NCBI GenBank assembly: GCA_950295325.1
Contig: OX485808.1
Coordinates: forward strand, 39,638,527 to 39,702,526
Source: Polytrichum commune
Taxonomy: Eukaryota > Streptophyta > Polytrichopsida > Polytrichales > Polytrichaceae
Length of the DNA stretch: 64,000 nt
Direction: 5' to 3'
How positions within the stretch are numbered: the first letter of the stretch is position 1; each line of letters starts with the position of its first letter. Position numbers and translations under genes: made by a program. The notes below the pieces were generated by a model. The model was given only the letters and a program-made list of their open reading frames with translations. It did not search any database and was not told the origin of the DNA. Shown here in pieces: positions 35,873-46,252 of the stretch.

Positions 35873-36074
35873 TGGTGTCCGAGATGACCTTAAACTACCG
35901 GATGATGGTGGAGAGATACCCAAATCCCAAGGAGGAGGTTGGCGGTTCGAATCCCGGCTGTGAAATCTCCTCTCTACTTGAAGGAAAACTTGCCAGGTGG
36001 TGAACTGCCTCATGTGCTTTGGCGTTGGCATGTCGGCCTTCTATCTCAAGAAGAAGAAGAAGAAGAAGAAGAAG
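35873..36074 (+). mobile_element. tRNA-derived SINE, longest copy
   Basis: About 200 bp with an A-box-like TGTCCGAGATGACC start and an exact B box GGTTCGAATCC at 35943-35953, resembling the tRNA-Ser/Leu type with a long variable arm. The body CTCCTCTCTACTTG, the tail-proximal TTGGCATGTCGGCCTT and a terminal (AAG)n tract follow. The 5' flank AAGATTGTCGCATGG and the 3' flank AAGACTGCCACATGG differ by three transitions and may be an old target duplication. Confidence 0.85.
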
Positions 36075-36667
36075 ACTGCCACATGGCAAAGTAAGAACAA
36101 TCAACGTAACAAAACAATCGTGTAAAAAAACATTTTAAGAAAACCCCATTTAAGCAAGGAGCACGTGACACTCCTACAGTGTGCCAGAGCCTTAACTTAA
36201 GATGAACTCAGAGGAGCAGCGAGCACTCCAACTGCAGCTCCAGTTCGAAGCTTGTCTGTAAACCGCACGGATTGCGCGGTGTTACCAAAGCTTCCTAGTC
36301 ACTACCTTAACATGGATTTATAATATTATGAAGGTATCACAGGTTTTAAACTCATATTCACAGGTTCTGAAACCACTGCACCCAACTTAGCCATCCTTCT
36401 AGTGATGGATGATAGAGATTTGCACCCTCCACCTCGGATTCGATTGAAGGAGGCACAAGCTACACTAACAGCGGCCACAAATCTCGAGGTTCCACAAGTG
36501 TCGGAGAGGAGCATGGTTTGAAGCTTGCAGTCCATACACTAATAACTTAACTTACATGATGAAGTACATGGTCTGACTACAGGTTCCTGGTCGCTACTAG
36601 ATGAGTCTAGGGTTTGTGGTGGTAATAAATTCTAGATCCATATTCATAGAGTCTTCAACTGGCAGCT

Positions 36668-36993
36668 ACACTAAATAGGATATTTCGTGTTTGGTACACA
36701 CTCTCAATACGGACGCGTGCACGGAATATCAATAACTCTATGAAAGTAAGTAACCTTAAATGTAAACTCAAACATTGAATATCAACGATGGTGTTATGTG
36801 GAAGTTACATGTTTGCATTTAGTGTTGGTAAGGATATTAAAAAGAAAGGGTATGATAAGGGAGGTGGCAGTAGGGAAGGTAGCTGCACATTTATGTCTAA
36901 CACTGATTATCATGAGATTGAAAATTGGTGTTGAGTAGGGTAGGATGGTGACAACACTAAACATAATTGAACACTAAATATCCTGTTTAGTGT
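36668..36993. mobile_element. M3 MITE copy 2
   Basis: Termini CACTAAATAGGATATTTCG and, inverted, CACTAAACAGGATATTTAG, with TA on both sides. It is the same family as 16867-17144, with different internal sequence. Confidence 0.8.
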
Positions 36994-37618
36994 AGTGATT
37001 CATGTCGAGATGGTTTAGAAATTATTTCATAGAAGCACCTACCTCAACAACACCTTGTGCCTTGAATTGAAAAGGAGGCACAAGGCACAGTACATTCGTG
37101 CATAGACCTTCATGACATGATTTGGATTCATAACAGTGTTTTGTGGGATTGACAATATTCCATGGAATTTTCCCGGATATTCACCACATTCAATCTGACT
37201 TTATGTTTAGGCTAAGAAATTGTCTAACTGCGTGCATGTGAGCACTAGACAAATAAATGCAAGCATATATATGATCTATGATAATAACAAAATATAAGAT
37301 TCGTATTCATAGATTTGTAACCATCTAAGCAATCACTAATGTGTTTTGACTGCGTTAATGTTAACTTATTGAGCACAATAATGTCACAAATATGACACAT
37401 TCTCTCAGTGGTAACTAAGAATGTCACAATGTTGACAACTGAATGTGACATTAAATCCACTAGATTCCAATAGTGTTCCCACACGTGCTTTATATTCCCA
37501 TGGCCCACAAATCGGAAGCACAACGTTGAGTGTTGTTATGAAAAGTTGAGCATCTAACTGTTTATTGTCACCTATCATACTCTACAGGAAAGTTGTGGTC
37601 TCACTATGGCCATCACCT

Positions 37619-38246
37619 ACACTAAATATTGTATATAGTGTCATATAGTATTTTATGTCATTGTGTTAACTTCTCTAAGTACACTTCTTATGAATAAGTT
37701 CACAACCACTGTCATCTCAACTCACTCTTAGTTCGCCCACTTTGAAGCTGACATTTAAATATATTTGAACAAATCACTTGTCCATAATTAATAGGGGATG
37801 TGCACTTGTGGGGACAATAACATCAAACGACAACAAACGACAACAACAAAAACAACATCATAACAACCACAACTTTGAGCATTTTGTATTCCATGTTCAC
37901 CAACCACCATATTTATGTAGTTTTGCAGTATAGTGTACATCATACTGGTGGTTGGAATTGTCCAAGATTCATGCATATATATCCAAATATACTTAAATCC
38001 TAATTTTTGGTTTGATATATTTTGCATCCTGACATTCATGTAATCATGAAATATTGTCATGGGTTATTAAAATCTGGATGAAATATCACTTAGTAAGTGA
38101 CAATTATGGTTGCAACATTGTGAGTCTATGATGCCCAAAATGTTTTAACAAGGAATGACGAATAATGGTGACACGACACATGCGGTTCACAATTAGTACT
38201 GAGCAAGACAAATAGAACTGGTGAAACTAAATACAATGTTTAGTGT
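37619..38246. mobile_element. M3 MITE copy 3, 628 bp
   Basis: Termini CACTAAATATTGTATATAG and, inverted, CACTAAACATTGTATTTAG, flanked by TA on both sides. The interior has no transposase frame and shows no match to the shorter copies. Confidence 0.7.
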
Positions 38247-38382
38247 AGTCTTTTTCAAGCAAATTCATAGATTTTTATAACCATCTCGTGGAAAGCAAGT
38301 ATATTATATATCAGATTTAGTGTGGGCCACACTATTCATCATAGTTTCACATCACGAGCATTAGGCTTGTTAATACCGTGGA

Positions 38383-38422
38383 TCTTCTTCTTCTTCTTCT
38401 TCTTCTTCTTCTTCTTCTTCTT
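38383..38422. repeat. (CTT)n microsatellite
   Basis: About thirteen CTT units in a row. No gene overlaps it. Confidence 0.9.
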
Positions 38423-38756
38423 TCAGAAAGTTCGTTATTATTATCACTGTCTATTATCGTGGGTCACATGATTTATCATGAATGCGCAAATTAGTGTGCA
38501 TCAGTATATTTAAAAGTTAGTTAAATTGTTATGACGAAACTCAGTTTCAATGATTCGCAACAAGACATTGTATCAGTTGCAAAGAGTTTGAATACAAGTG
38601 AGGCCCACAACAAACACGTGACACATTCATTTCAATACCACACAAAATCACATGTCTAGTGTAGAAATAAAACACTCAATTCATGCAGTGACAGAGGATG
38701 GAATCATATATATTCAGGGCCTATTATGAGTACATTGATTATTCCAATTAGTGTGC

Positions 38757-38830
38757 TCCGCCGTTTCCACCAATGAGAGTGCTTGAAGTGTAATGGTCAC
38801 GGGCTCTCAGTCTTGTGTGTGAAGTGGCCC
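38757..38830. mobile_element. M6 terminal fragment
   Basis: CCGTTTCCACCAATGAGAGT through CACGGGCTCTCAGTC to GTGTGAAGTGGCCC, followed by TTA. It matches the right end of 45773-46249; the remainder is missing. Confidence 0.75.
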
Positions 38831-39381
38831 TTATATTTGTTGAGAGTTTGCCAATCAGCGAGCACCCCTGCCCGTTGGTAGTTGAAATAAAGATGCACCA
38901 CACTAGTTCTGTTTTGTCTTCACAAAAAAATTATGTCCAAAAACGTCAATTGCACTTATGCACACAATCTATTCAATAAGGTGCAACATGAATAAGTACC
39001 TTAAATAGTCTTATTACTGTGGGCCACATTAATTTTCAAACTCACGCTAAATGTTTGGAAGAAAATCAGCGTGGGCCATATGGATTGTTTTTTCTTAGAA
39101 ATCAATGTGGGTGATTGATTATAGTGTAATGTTGTTGTCTTGTGACTAGTATTAAATACGTTGGTGGGAAGTTTTCATGAAGATCCAAGGTTTTGGACTC
39201 ACGGTATTTCCACCCTTACTAGAAAATTAGTGTGGCCCATGTGCGGCCCATGTTAATTAATTCCACACTATTTTCTCACCCATGTGCTTATAAGACTATT
39301 GACTACACTTCTTCAAGGGTGCATGACACTCATGCACTTGATCAACTTTTACTTTCCTAACTAAGCAACTTCGTAACGTTA

Positions 39382-39928
39382 GGGGCACTTTATATTAGGG
39401 CCCATTTGGAGTTGGGCCCGTTTGGAGTTGAGCCCACTTGGACTTGAAGTGGGCCTTAACTTTAGCCCTACTTTACAAAGTGGGCCGTAGAGTGGGCCTT
39501 GCAATATAAAGTCCATAGGCCCACTTGTAGGGCCCAAATTGGAAATTCTACTTTAAAGTGGGCCTTCCAAATGGGCCTAAGGACTTTATATTGTAAGGCC
39601 CAATCCACGGCCCACTTGGGCTTAAATGAATTATGCCCTTGCTTGAACTAAATTCATAAAGTCATAAAACCATAAAGTCATAAATGACTATATGACAGAA
39701 GTTGGGTGAAGTGGGCCGAAGATGCGAAGTGGGTCTCCATAAACCCTCGACCCAATTTTTTGGCATCGGCCCATTTCTTTCATAAGCTTTGGGAGAAGTG
39801 GGCCGACTCTCAATATAAAGCCCTTGGGCCCATATTAGGGCCCATTTGGGCAATCTAAGCACTCTCATTGGTTGATGCCTAGGGTTTGGAAATGGGCCCT
39901 AGAAATGGGCCCTAATATGAAGTGCCCC
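39382..39928. mobile_element. M7 transposon with TTA duplication, GGGCCC-rich, 547 bp
   Basis: Left end GGGGCACTTTATATTAGG, and inverted right end GGGGCACTTCATATTAGG, with homology continuing into GCCCATTT. TTA is duplicated at 39379-39381 and 39929-39931, indicating the PIF/Harbinger group. Inside is a second inverted repeat (39491-39526 with 39569-39604). About twenty TGGGCY/RGCCCA motifs are scattered through it by eye. Confidence 0.85.
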
Positions 39929-40040
39929 TTAGTCGACCATTTGGATCAGCTCCCTAGACCTTGGAATAAAGTTACCATATTATGTGCCCCCTCCCAACAA
40001 AAATAATAAGAATCAGTTATTGTTCATTCACATTGGTAGA

Positions 40041-40282
40041 GAGAGAGAGGGAATTATCGTATACGATCATACCTCTTATTCATTTAACATTAAACAAAAC
40101 CATGATATAGTATGTAGCTCGAAGGTTTTTTATAAGTTAATTTGACATTGAAATTAACTTCAAAGACCTTGGATTAGTCTACTTGAGGTCGTTGGAGATG
40201 AATTGGCAAGAAACGTATAAGGGGTCAAGTTTCTATGTTGGATGGATGAGACGTGTGCTTGTATGCAATGATTCCCTCTGTC
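40041..40282. mobile_element. M2 MITE, copy 5, most intact
   Basis: Left end GAGAGAGAGGGAATTATCG with the palindrome CGTATACGA, and inverted right end GATTCCCTCTGTC. The interior aligns with copies at 8014 and 17976. No clear target duplication. Confidence 0.75.
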
Positions 40283-40289
40283 CCAAACA

Positions 40290-42178
40290 AAGACACTTGT
40301 AAAATTGGGCAAAGTTTTATATCCAACAATATTCACTGAAAACACCGACATCATTCACAATATTCGTACTATTCATGCCAACATCAAATTCTTCCTATTG
40401 TATGAGTTTCTTCCCATGAAGGTAAGAATGGTGGAGGCCCATGTTACATGCTAAATATAGACACCAAACTTAACCATGTGGCTGAGTAATGTTATGAAAA
40501 GTGCCCATTGAACACAAAAAAAACATACTACTGCCAAGTTAAGTTAATCAAAATCAATTGGCAATAAAATTGGATCAATATTAACTTGAAACCTTTTGCA
40601 AGGAGACAACTAGAAAATTATCTAAATATGTAGTTTTAAGAATTCTCGGAGTGTCATGAAAGTAGTCCAATATGTCCATTTGGGAAGACTAATGATGTAA
40701 CTTTGACATCCACTTTAAGTGTCATGATTTGAGTGAATAAACTTCAAATTTTTAAGGATGATTTAAGTAGTTTAACCATATTGCCATTGGGAGTCACAAG
40801 CCATGTCTATTTTCTATGCTTTGTTGTGAGATGTGCATAAACTAGATCTCTACATCATTGTAGTGACCTTGGAAAAATCACGCGAAGATGAATTGAGATG
40901 GAGTGGGGATGTCATTTAGTTCCAAACTTGGTAGTTATCTTATCCATGATCTTCAAGAATATCCTAAAACAATGGATGTATTCCAACCCATCATCCAAAT
41001 AGTCATGAAAATATTATGATTGTTGTTGTAAGAAAGGCCTTATCAAAGACTACCTTCTACGTTGTCATTAACATATTTTGATGAAAACTATTTGGGGAAA
41101 TGTTTTTACATGTAAGCTTTCTTTTAAGTGCTCTATACTTTCCATCCTTATGGTTATATATTCCCACTAACGAGGTTGAACACTTCTCATATATTCTCAA
41201 AGTATTACAAATCTTGTACATGTATCTTCAAAGGCAATGTCCCAGATGGAACATTTTGAGGTCCAATTGCGCTAAAAATTTGAATCATTAGTAAGTCCAT
41301 CTCTAAATATTTATGTCTTCACAATGCCTACAAACGATGCAATACCACAGTATGTGGCCAAATTGTAGGCACTTCCAACAATTTAAACCATTCGGACCCA
41401 TAGATCGTATCGGGTCCTTGGGAAGGGTCTCCTATGGTCAACAATTACGAATCGCAAAGATATTCATATCAAGTTTCATAACTAGAGTGGCCCAAATATA
41501 ATAAATATACAAGAGTCCAAAAGGAAATTTTGCTTGCTCGTTAAGTAATCACATAGCCCGGGCTCCCAATCATGTTCACTATTGAACCTAGAATGATAGT
41601 TGTGTTGAGGACATTGTCAACTTTGTGGTGTCCATTCTTAGCTACAATCACTTCAATAAAGGCCTCTAATTAGGTTAGGAAGAGTGACTCGTGACACAAG
41701 CCTCCACATAGCTTAGTGGTGCACGTTTGTATTCTTGGTTGGAGTCATGACTTTCCAATGGTTTACATGGTTTAAGTTAGCTTTGTGATCACCATGTTTT
41801 CTTCTTAGGTCTAACCTTTATTCTAAGTATTATGTACATGAAAGATTTTCTCTTGCATAGTTTCCAAAGGGTGACATCACCATTTGATATGTATACTAAA
41901 TATATATAATTTGGAAGATGTGATAGCTTCCGTGAGCTTGTGTGAGTTGTTCGTTTTGAGCATACTTTAATCGAATGACACTATCCATGGAGTAGGGTAG
42001 CAAGCGTTGCATATATTTATCTTGCGAGCACTATAAGGATATGTGCCTTAGGTAGTTAACCCTTGCACTAAGAAGTTGTCCTATGTCATTAGAGAATTTG
42101 CAAATCTATCACTGTGGTAGAATTGCATACGAGCATATAGAGTTCACTAACAATATTTTCTTTTGTTTTTGTTTATAT

Positions 42179-42180
<2 letters not shown>
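40290..42180. other. Gene-free DNA
   Basis: Apart from a possible M5 relic at 41560-41660 (CACTATTGAACCTAGAATGA, GGTGTCCATTCTTA), I see no recognisable feature. Confidence 0.4.

Positions 42181-42190
<10 letters not shown>

Positions 42191-42243
<53 letters not shown>
42191..42243. repeat. (AT)n microsatellite
   Basis: A 53-bp run of AT preceded by (CATA)n; self-complementary and able to extrude a cruciform. Confidence 0.95.
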
Positions 42244-42245
<2 letters not shown>

Positions 42246-43091
42246 TCTTGTGTATGTGAAGTTCAAGTTTTTAGAATATCTTCAGTAATTCTACATTAAG
42301 GATTTAAGCTTGAACCAAATTTAATAAGATTGATGACCAAATTGATTGTTTAATGATGCACTTGAGGTAAATAGGCAATTTACTCAAAACACATTAGACC
42401 CTACAAATCACATGGTTTGAGCATTGGAATTTGATTATGTTCAGCAATCATTTAGTCAAACTCATGTTTTACAACCCTTGGGAACCTAACATCTCTGCTC
42501 ATGTCAAGGGCTTATTCTTGTCGAACAACATATGTTCGTCATTGTGGTCTAATTCATACAAAATTTCAACTAGAAGCAAAGAATGGGATGTGATATCTAA
42601 CTAATTTCCCAAGGTGGAGGGGGGCGTCACAATAATTGAACACAATGACGATGGAGATTCTAATGGGTGATTTTGTTTTACTACATGTTGTGTGATGCTT
42701 GTATATTACAAAACACAAAAATCTAGTGTCGGGTATTGAGGTTTGGTTAGGTGTCATGCAACGTTGCTTGGCCCGCACACATCGGGCACCTTTGACCAAA
42801 TCAAATTGGTGCTCTTTCTAACTCAACCGCTTGGTAAGTCTACATGACATGATACTAAATTCAACTTGTACAACTCCAACACCAACGTTTCCAATTCTTG
42901 CGTCGAAAGATAATGTTGGCCCAAACTTAACGTTATTTAATGTATCGGATTCATGGCTTGCGCAACAATTCTCGTCCTCTAGATGTGACGTCGAGTTTGT
43001 TACATCTGGAGGCAACACGTCCACCACAAAAATCCTCATAGTTTGCTGCACTTTCACCTCGACTCGTGCTTGATGTTGAGATAGAAATCCA

Positions 43092-43283
43092 ATTGGTCCG
43101 AGATGATCCTAAACTACTGGATGATGGAGAGATACCCACATCTCAAAGAAGAGGTTGGCAGTTCCATTCTCGGCTGTGAAATCTCCTCTCTACTTGACAA
43201 AAAAACTTGCTAGATGGTCAAGTGCCTCCTGTGCTTTGACCTTGGCATGTTGGCCTTTTGTCTAAAAAAAGAAAAAAAGAAGA
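43092..43283 (+). mobile_element. tRNA-derived SINE with 13-bp target duplication
   Basis: The body aligns with 35873-36074, but the B box is degraded (CAGTTCCATTC). The exact 13-bp duplication AGATAGAAATCCA at 43079-43091 and 43284-43296 flanks it, and the 3' end is A/G-rich. This shows insertion by target-primed reverse transcription. Confidence 0.9.
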
Positions 43284-43748
43284 AGATAGAAATCCAGTCA
43301 AATCCCATGTTTCTTCAGAAATAGACTCCAGTGACCTGGGTCAACTATGATGCGGTCCTATTTTCATATTACCCTTCTCCCCATAATCGACTACTTGTAC
43401 TGCCTTGAGCCATAGCCTTTAACAAGCATCTTCCTTTACCCCCGAAATGTTGAGGACATGGTAATCCAATCTCACAAATACATTTCTAATTGTCACCATA
43501 AGCTTGGTAATCAACCAATCTAATTTCAAATTTCAATGGTCAGCCACTCTTGGATGAATAGACCAAATCGTCCATAAGCTAGCTCACCACGACATTAAAT
43601 TGTTCCGTCACCGTGAACTAAACATCCCGAGATGGCGCAATCAATGATGATAGCGCCCACTTACGAGGACGTTTCATCTCCTCATGCGCAATTTGTTACA
43701 TTTATTCATGTAGTGAGTGTTCCCTAACATTACTCGGCGACATGGGCC

Positions 43749-44720
43749 TTTAGAATATAACCGGCGGGATGTTGGGAGATCAAAATATGAATTTGAGTCT
43801 CCATGCACAGTTTCTTGAGCATCCCACTGTTATATTATGAGGGTCCACGGAACGAGAGTTGAATGTTGAGTAATGCTATGTCATTGTAACCTAGTGAAAA
43901 TCCCTTGGCGCAACTCGTTGCCCAACATCGGACATTCATGACGAGCAGACGCACGATGATGTTTGTTTTTGTTTTCCCATGTGGTCAACTTACAACGGCG
44001 TAGTCCAATTGACCCCCGGGACAACAAGATAATTTCAATGGCAATTTTGCACCTACGACACCTGCTTGTGGACCCTTAGAATATAACCAGCAGGATGTTG
44101 GGAATTCAATTTGAATTTGAATCTCCTTGCACAACTTCTCGAGCATCCCATTGTTATATTGTGAGGGCCCACATAACAAGAGTTGAATGTGGAGTAATGC
44201 TATGTCATTGTAGCCTAGTGAAAATCCCTTCACACAAGTCTTTGCCCAACAATAGACATTTGTGATGAGCTGACGCACAATGATGTTTGTTTTTGTCTCC
44301 CCATGTGGTCAACTGACAACAGAGTAGTCCAATTGACCCCTAGGACAACAAGATAATTTCAATGGCAATTTTGCACCTACGGCACCTACTTGTGGACCCT
44401 TAGAATATAACAGTGGGATGTTGGGAACTCAATTTGAATTTGAATCTCCTTGTACAACTTCTCGAGCATCCCACTGTTATATTTTGAGGACCCACATAAC
44501 GAGAGCTGAATGTTGAGTAATGCTATGTCGTTATAGCCCAATGAAAATCCCTTGGCACGACTTATTGCCTGATAGTGGACATTTGTGATGAGTTGATGCA
44601 TGATGATGTTTGTTTTTGTCTCCCCATGTCAACAACTAATAACGGAGTGGTCCGATTGGCCCCGGGACAACAACAAGATAATTTTGCAATGGCAATTTTG
44701 CACCTACAACACCTGCTTAG
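43749..44720. repeat. Tandem repeat, three units of about 325 bp
   Basis: Successive TAGAATATAAC landmarks lie at 43751, 44077 and 44401 (periods 326 and 324). Each unit includes CTCGAGCATCCCA, GAGTAATGCTATGTC, TGATGTTTGTTTTTGTC and GATAATTTCAATGGCAATTT. On the minus strand two units keep partly similar open frames (GFSLGYNDIALL and EIQIQIEFPTS), which may reflect recent duplication and not coding constraint. Confidence 0.9.
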
Positions 44721-45772
44721 CTTCTTTGAAGGTGTTGGGGCCAATCAAAGTTTTTGTTGATGAACCTCTCCTTTAATTTCCTTTGGTTGAATTCAAGTTT
44801 GTTGGTTCATGAGGAGGCAACATGCGCTTGCCCATCGTCACTTCAATTGACCATGATTTCATCCTCCCCCCTTCCAACACAATCAAGGTTACTTTTGCAC
44901 TTCTAGGTTCACCCGACCGAGGATCTCCCGTAAGGAGGCTTGCCCTTTTGGACAACACGAGCAATGGTGTTCCCTATGTCCACACCCATAACATGTCACA
45001 AATTGCACCAAGCAAGGTGGTGATCGTGGGTCCGGTGGCGGGTTCGTGGCCTTAAAGTTTTTGAATTGCTTTTTTATTATTAACCCGGTTCAAAAAACAA
45101 CATGTTTGTGTTGGGCATTGCGATATCGCATCAACGAAGATATAAGATCCCATTTTATGACGCAAAAACACATATAGAATTATATCTAAAGCGCACATAA
45201 AACCCAACATGAAACTAACCATACAATAAAGGGCGAAGCTTGCAAGTGCATGCTCATACCTAATTAGTACTCTCTTTGCTTTTATCGGGTGCAGTATGAC
45301 ATGATATTAAAAGAGGCTTCCTTAGAGAGAAGAAACGTTGACCATAGGTCAGCGTGATTGAAATGCCCGTTCGACCCACCCTTATTATTATACCCAAGGC
45401 TTCCTTACAGCTAACTTCCCTGGTTCAATCTTGCCTCTATATTTGATTGGCAATTATTTTACGCAAAGGAAGTACGATTGAAAAGCTTGTGTACGGATAT
45501 ATCGTTATTTTTCTCTGAACATTTTGGCCTTGTAAAAAGAACAATTTCAAAGCACGCATTTTCTTCGATGAGCCGATTAATTTTGCATTTGGATTTGGGG
45601 GGTTGTTGTCTTAAACCGCAGGCGATGGTGCCCGCACCACCAGAGAAGGCTTGACCTTTGTTAAACCGGCAACCACGAAGGAATGATTGGTTGCACATTG
45701 ACTATAATGAGGTTGGCCTCGTTCCATTGCACCAATGTTAGTTTATTCTCAAAGAAGGTGGGGTCCTTATAA
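44721..45772. other. Gene-free DNA
   Basis: Short open frames occur on both strands (44822-45055 plus, 45459-45698 minus) but none carries a recognisable domain. Confidence 0.4.
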
Positions 45773-46249
45773 GGGCCACTTCACACACAAACCAAGAGCC
45801 ATGACCATGAAATTGTGAGAGCCCAAAAGAAAGTGGCCAAAGGCCAGTGTGGTCACGGGTCCTCAAGTGTAGTGTGAAGTCACATGTGACAGGATCCTCA
45901 ACTAAATGCTATTTCGGTGAATTCCTATTCATACGGGTCCTCACACATGATAAAATAGAACAAATCAACGGTCGTGAGCATTTGGAGTGCCATGGTCTCC
46001 TGGTTTTGTGTTAGGCCTACCTCCAAGAGGTGGTTTTTGAAAGTAGTCCAAGTGACCATGAAACATGATCCATTCGATGCCCATGTAGGAATCCACGTAG
46101 ACTTTACATCCATCTTGCACTATTCACATACTCCATTGATCCCTCAAGCATAGTGTGAAGCGAACTTGGACCAATTCCGCCTTTTCCACCAATGAGAGTG
46201 CTTGGAGTGTAATGGTCACGGGCTCTCAGTCTCGTGTGTGAAGTGGCCC
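45773..46249. mobile_element. M6 transposon, intact, PIF/Harbinger-type, 477 bp
   Basis: The left end GGGCCACTTCACACAC and the inverted right end are identical over 16 bp, and similarity continues through GAGAGCC and GTGACCAT. TAA is duplicated at 45770-45772 and 46250-46252. The 35319-35812 copy is the inverse orientation and 38757-38830 is an end fragment. No transposase. Confidence 0.9.
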
Positions 46250-46252
46250 TAA

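Noticed and set aside
35943-35953. A possible genuine tRNA gene around the B-box GGTTCGAATCC
   Set aside because: No complete cloverleaf or acceptor stem pairing is visible, and the sequence continues as a dispersed element with other copies, so it is a SINE head.
42831-43073. 80-codon plus-strand frame with overlapping minus-strand frames
   Set aside because: Open on both strands, no domain, adjoining a SINE insertion; treated as chance.
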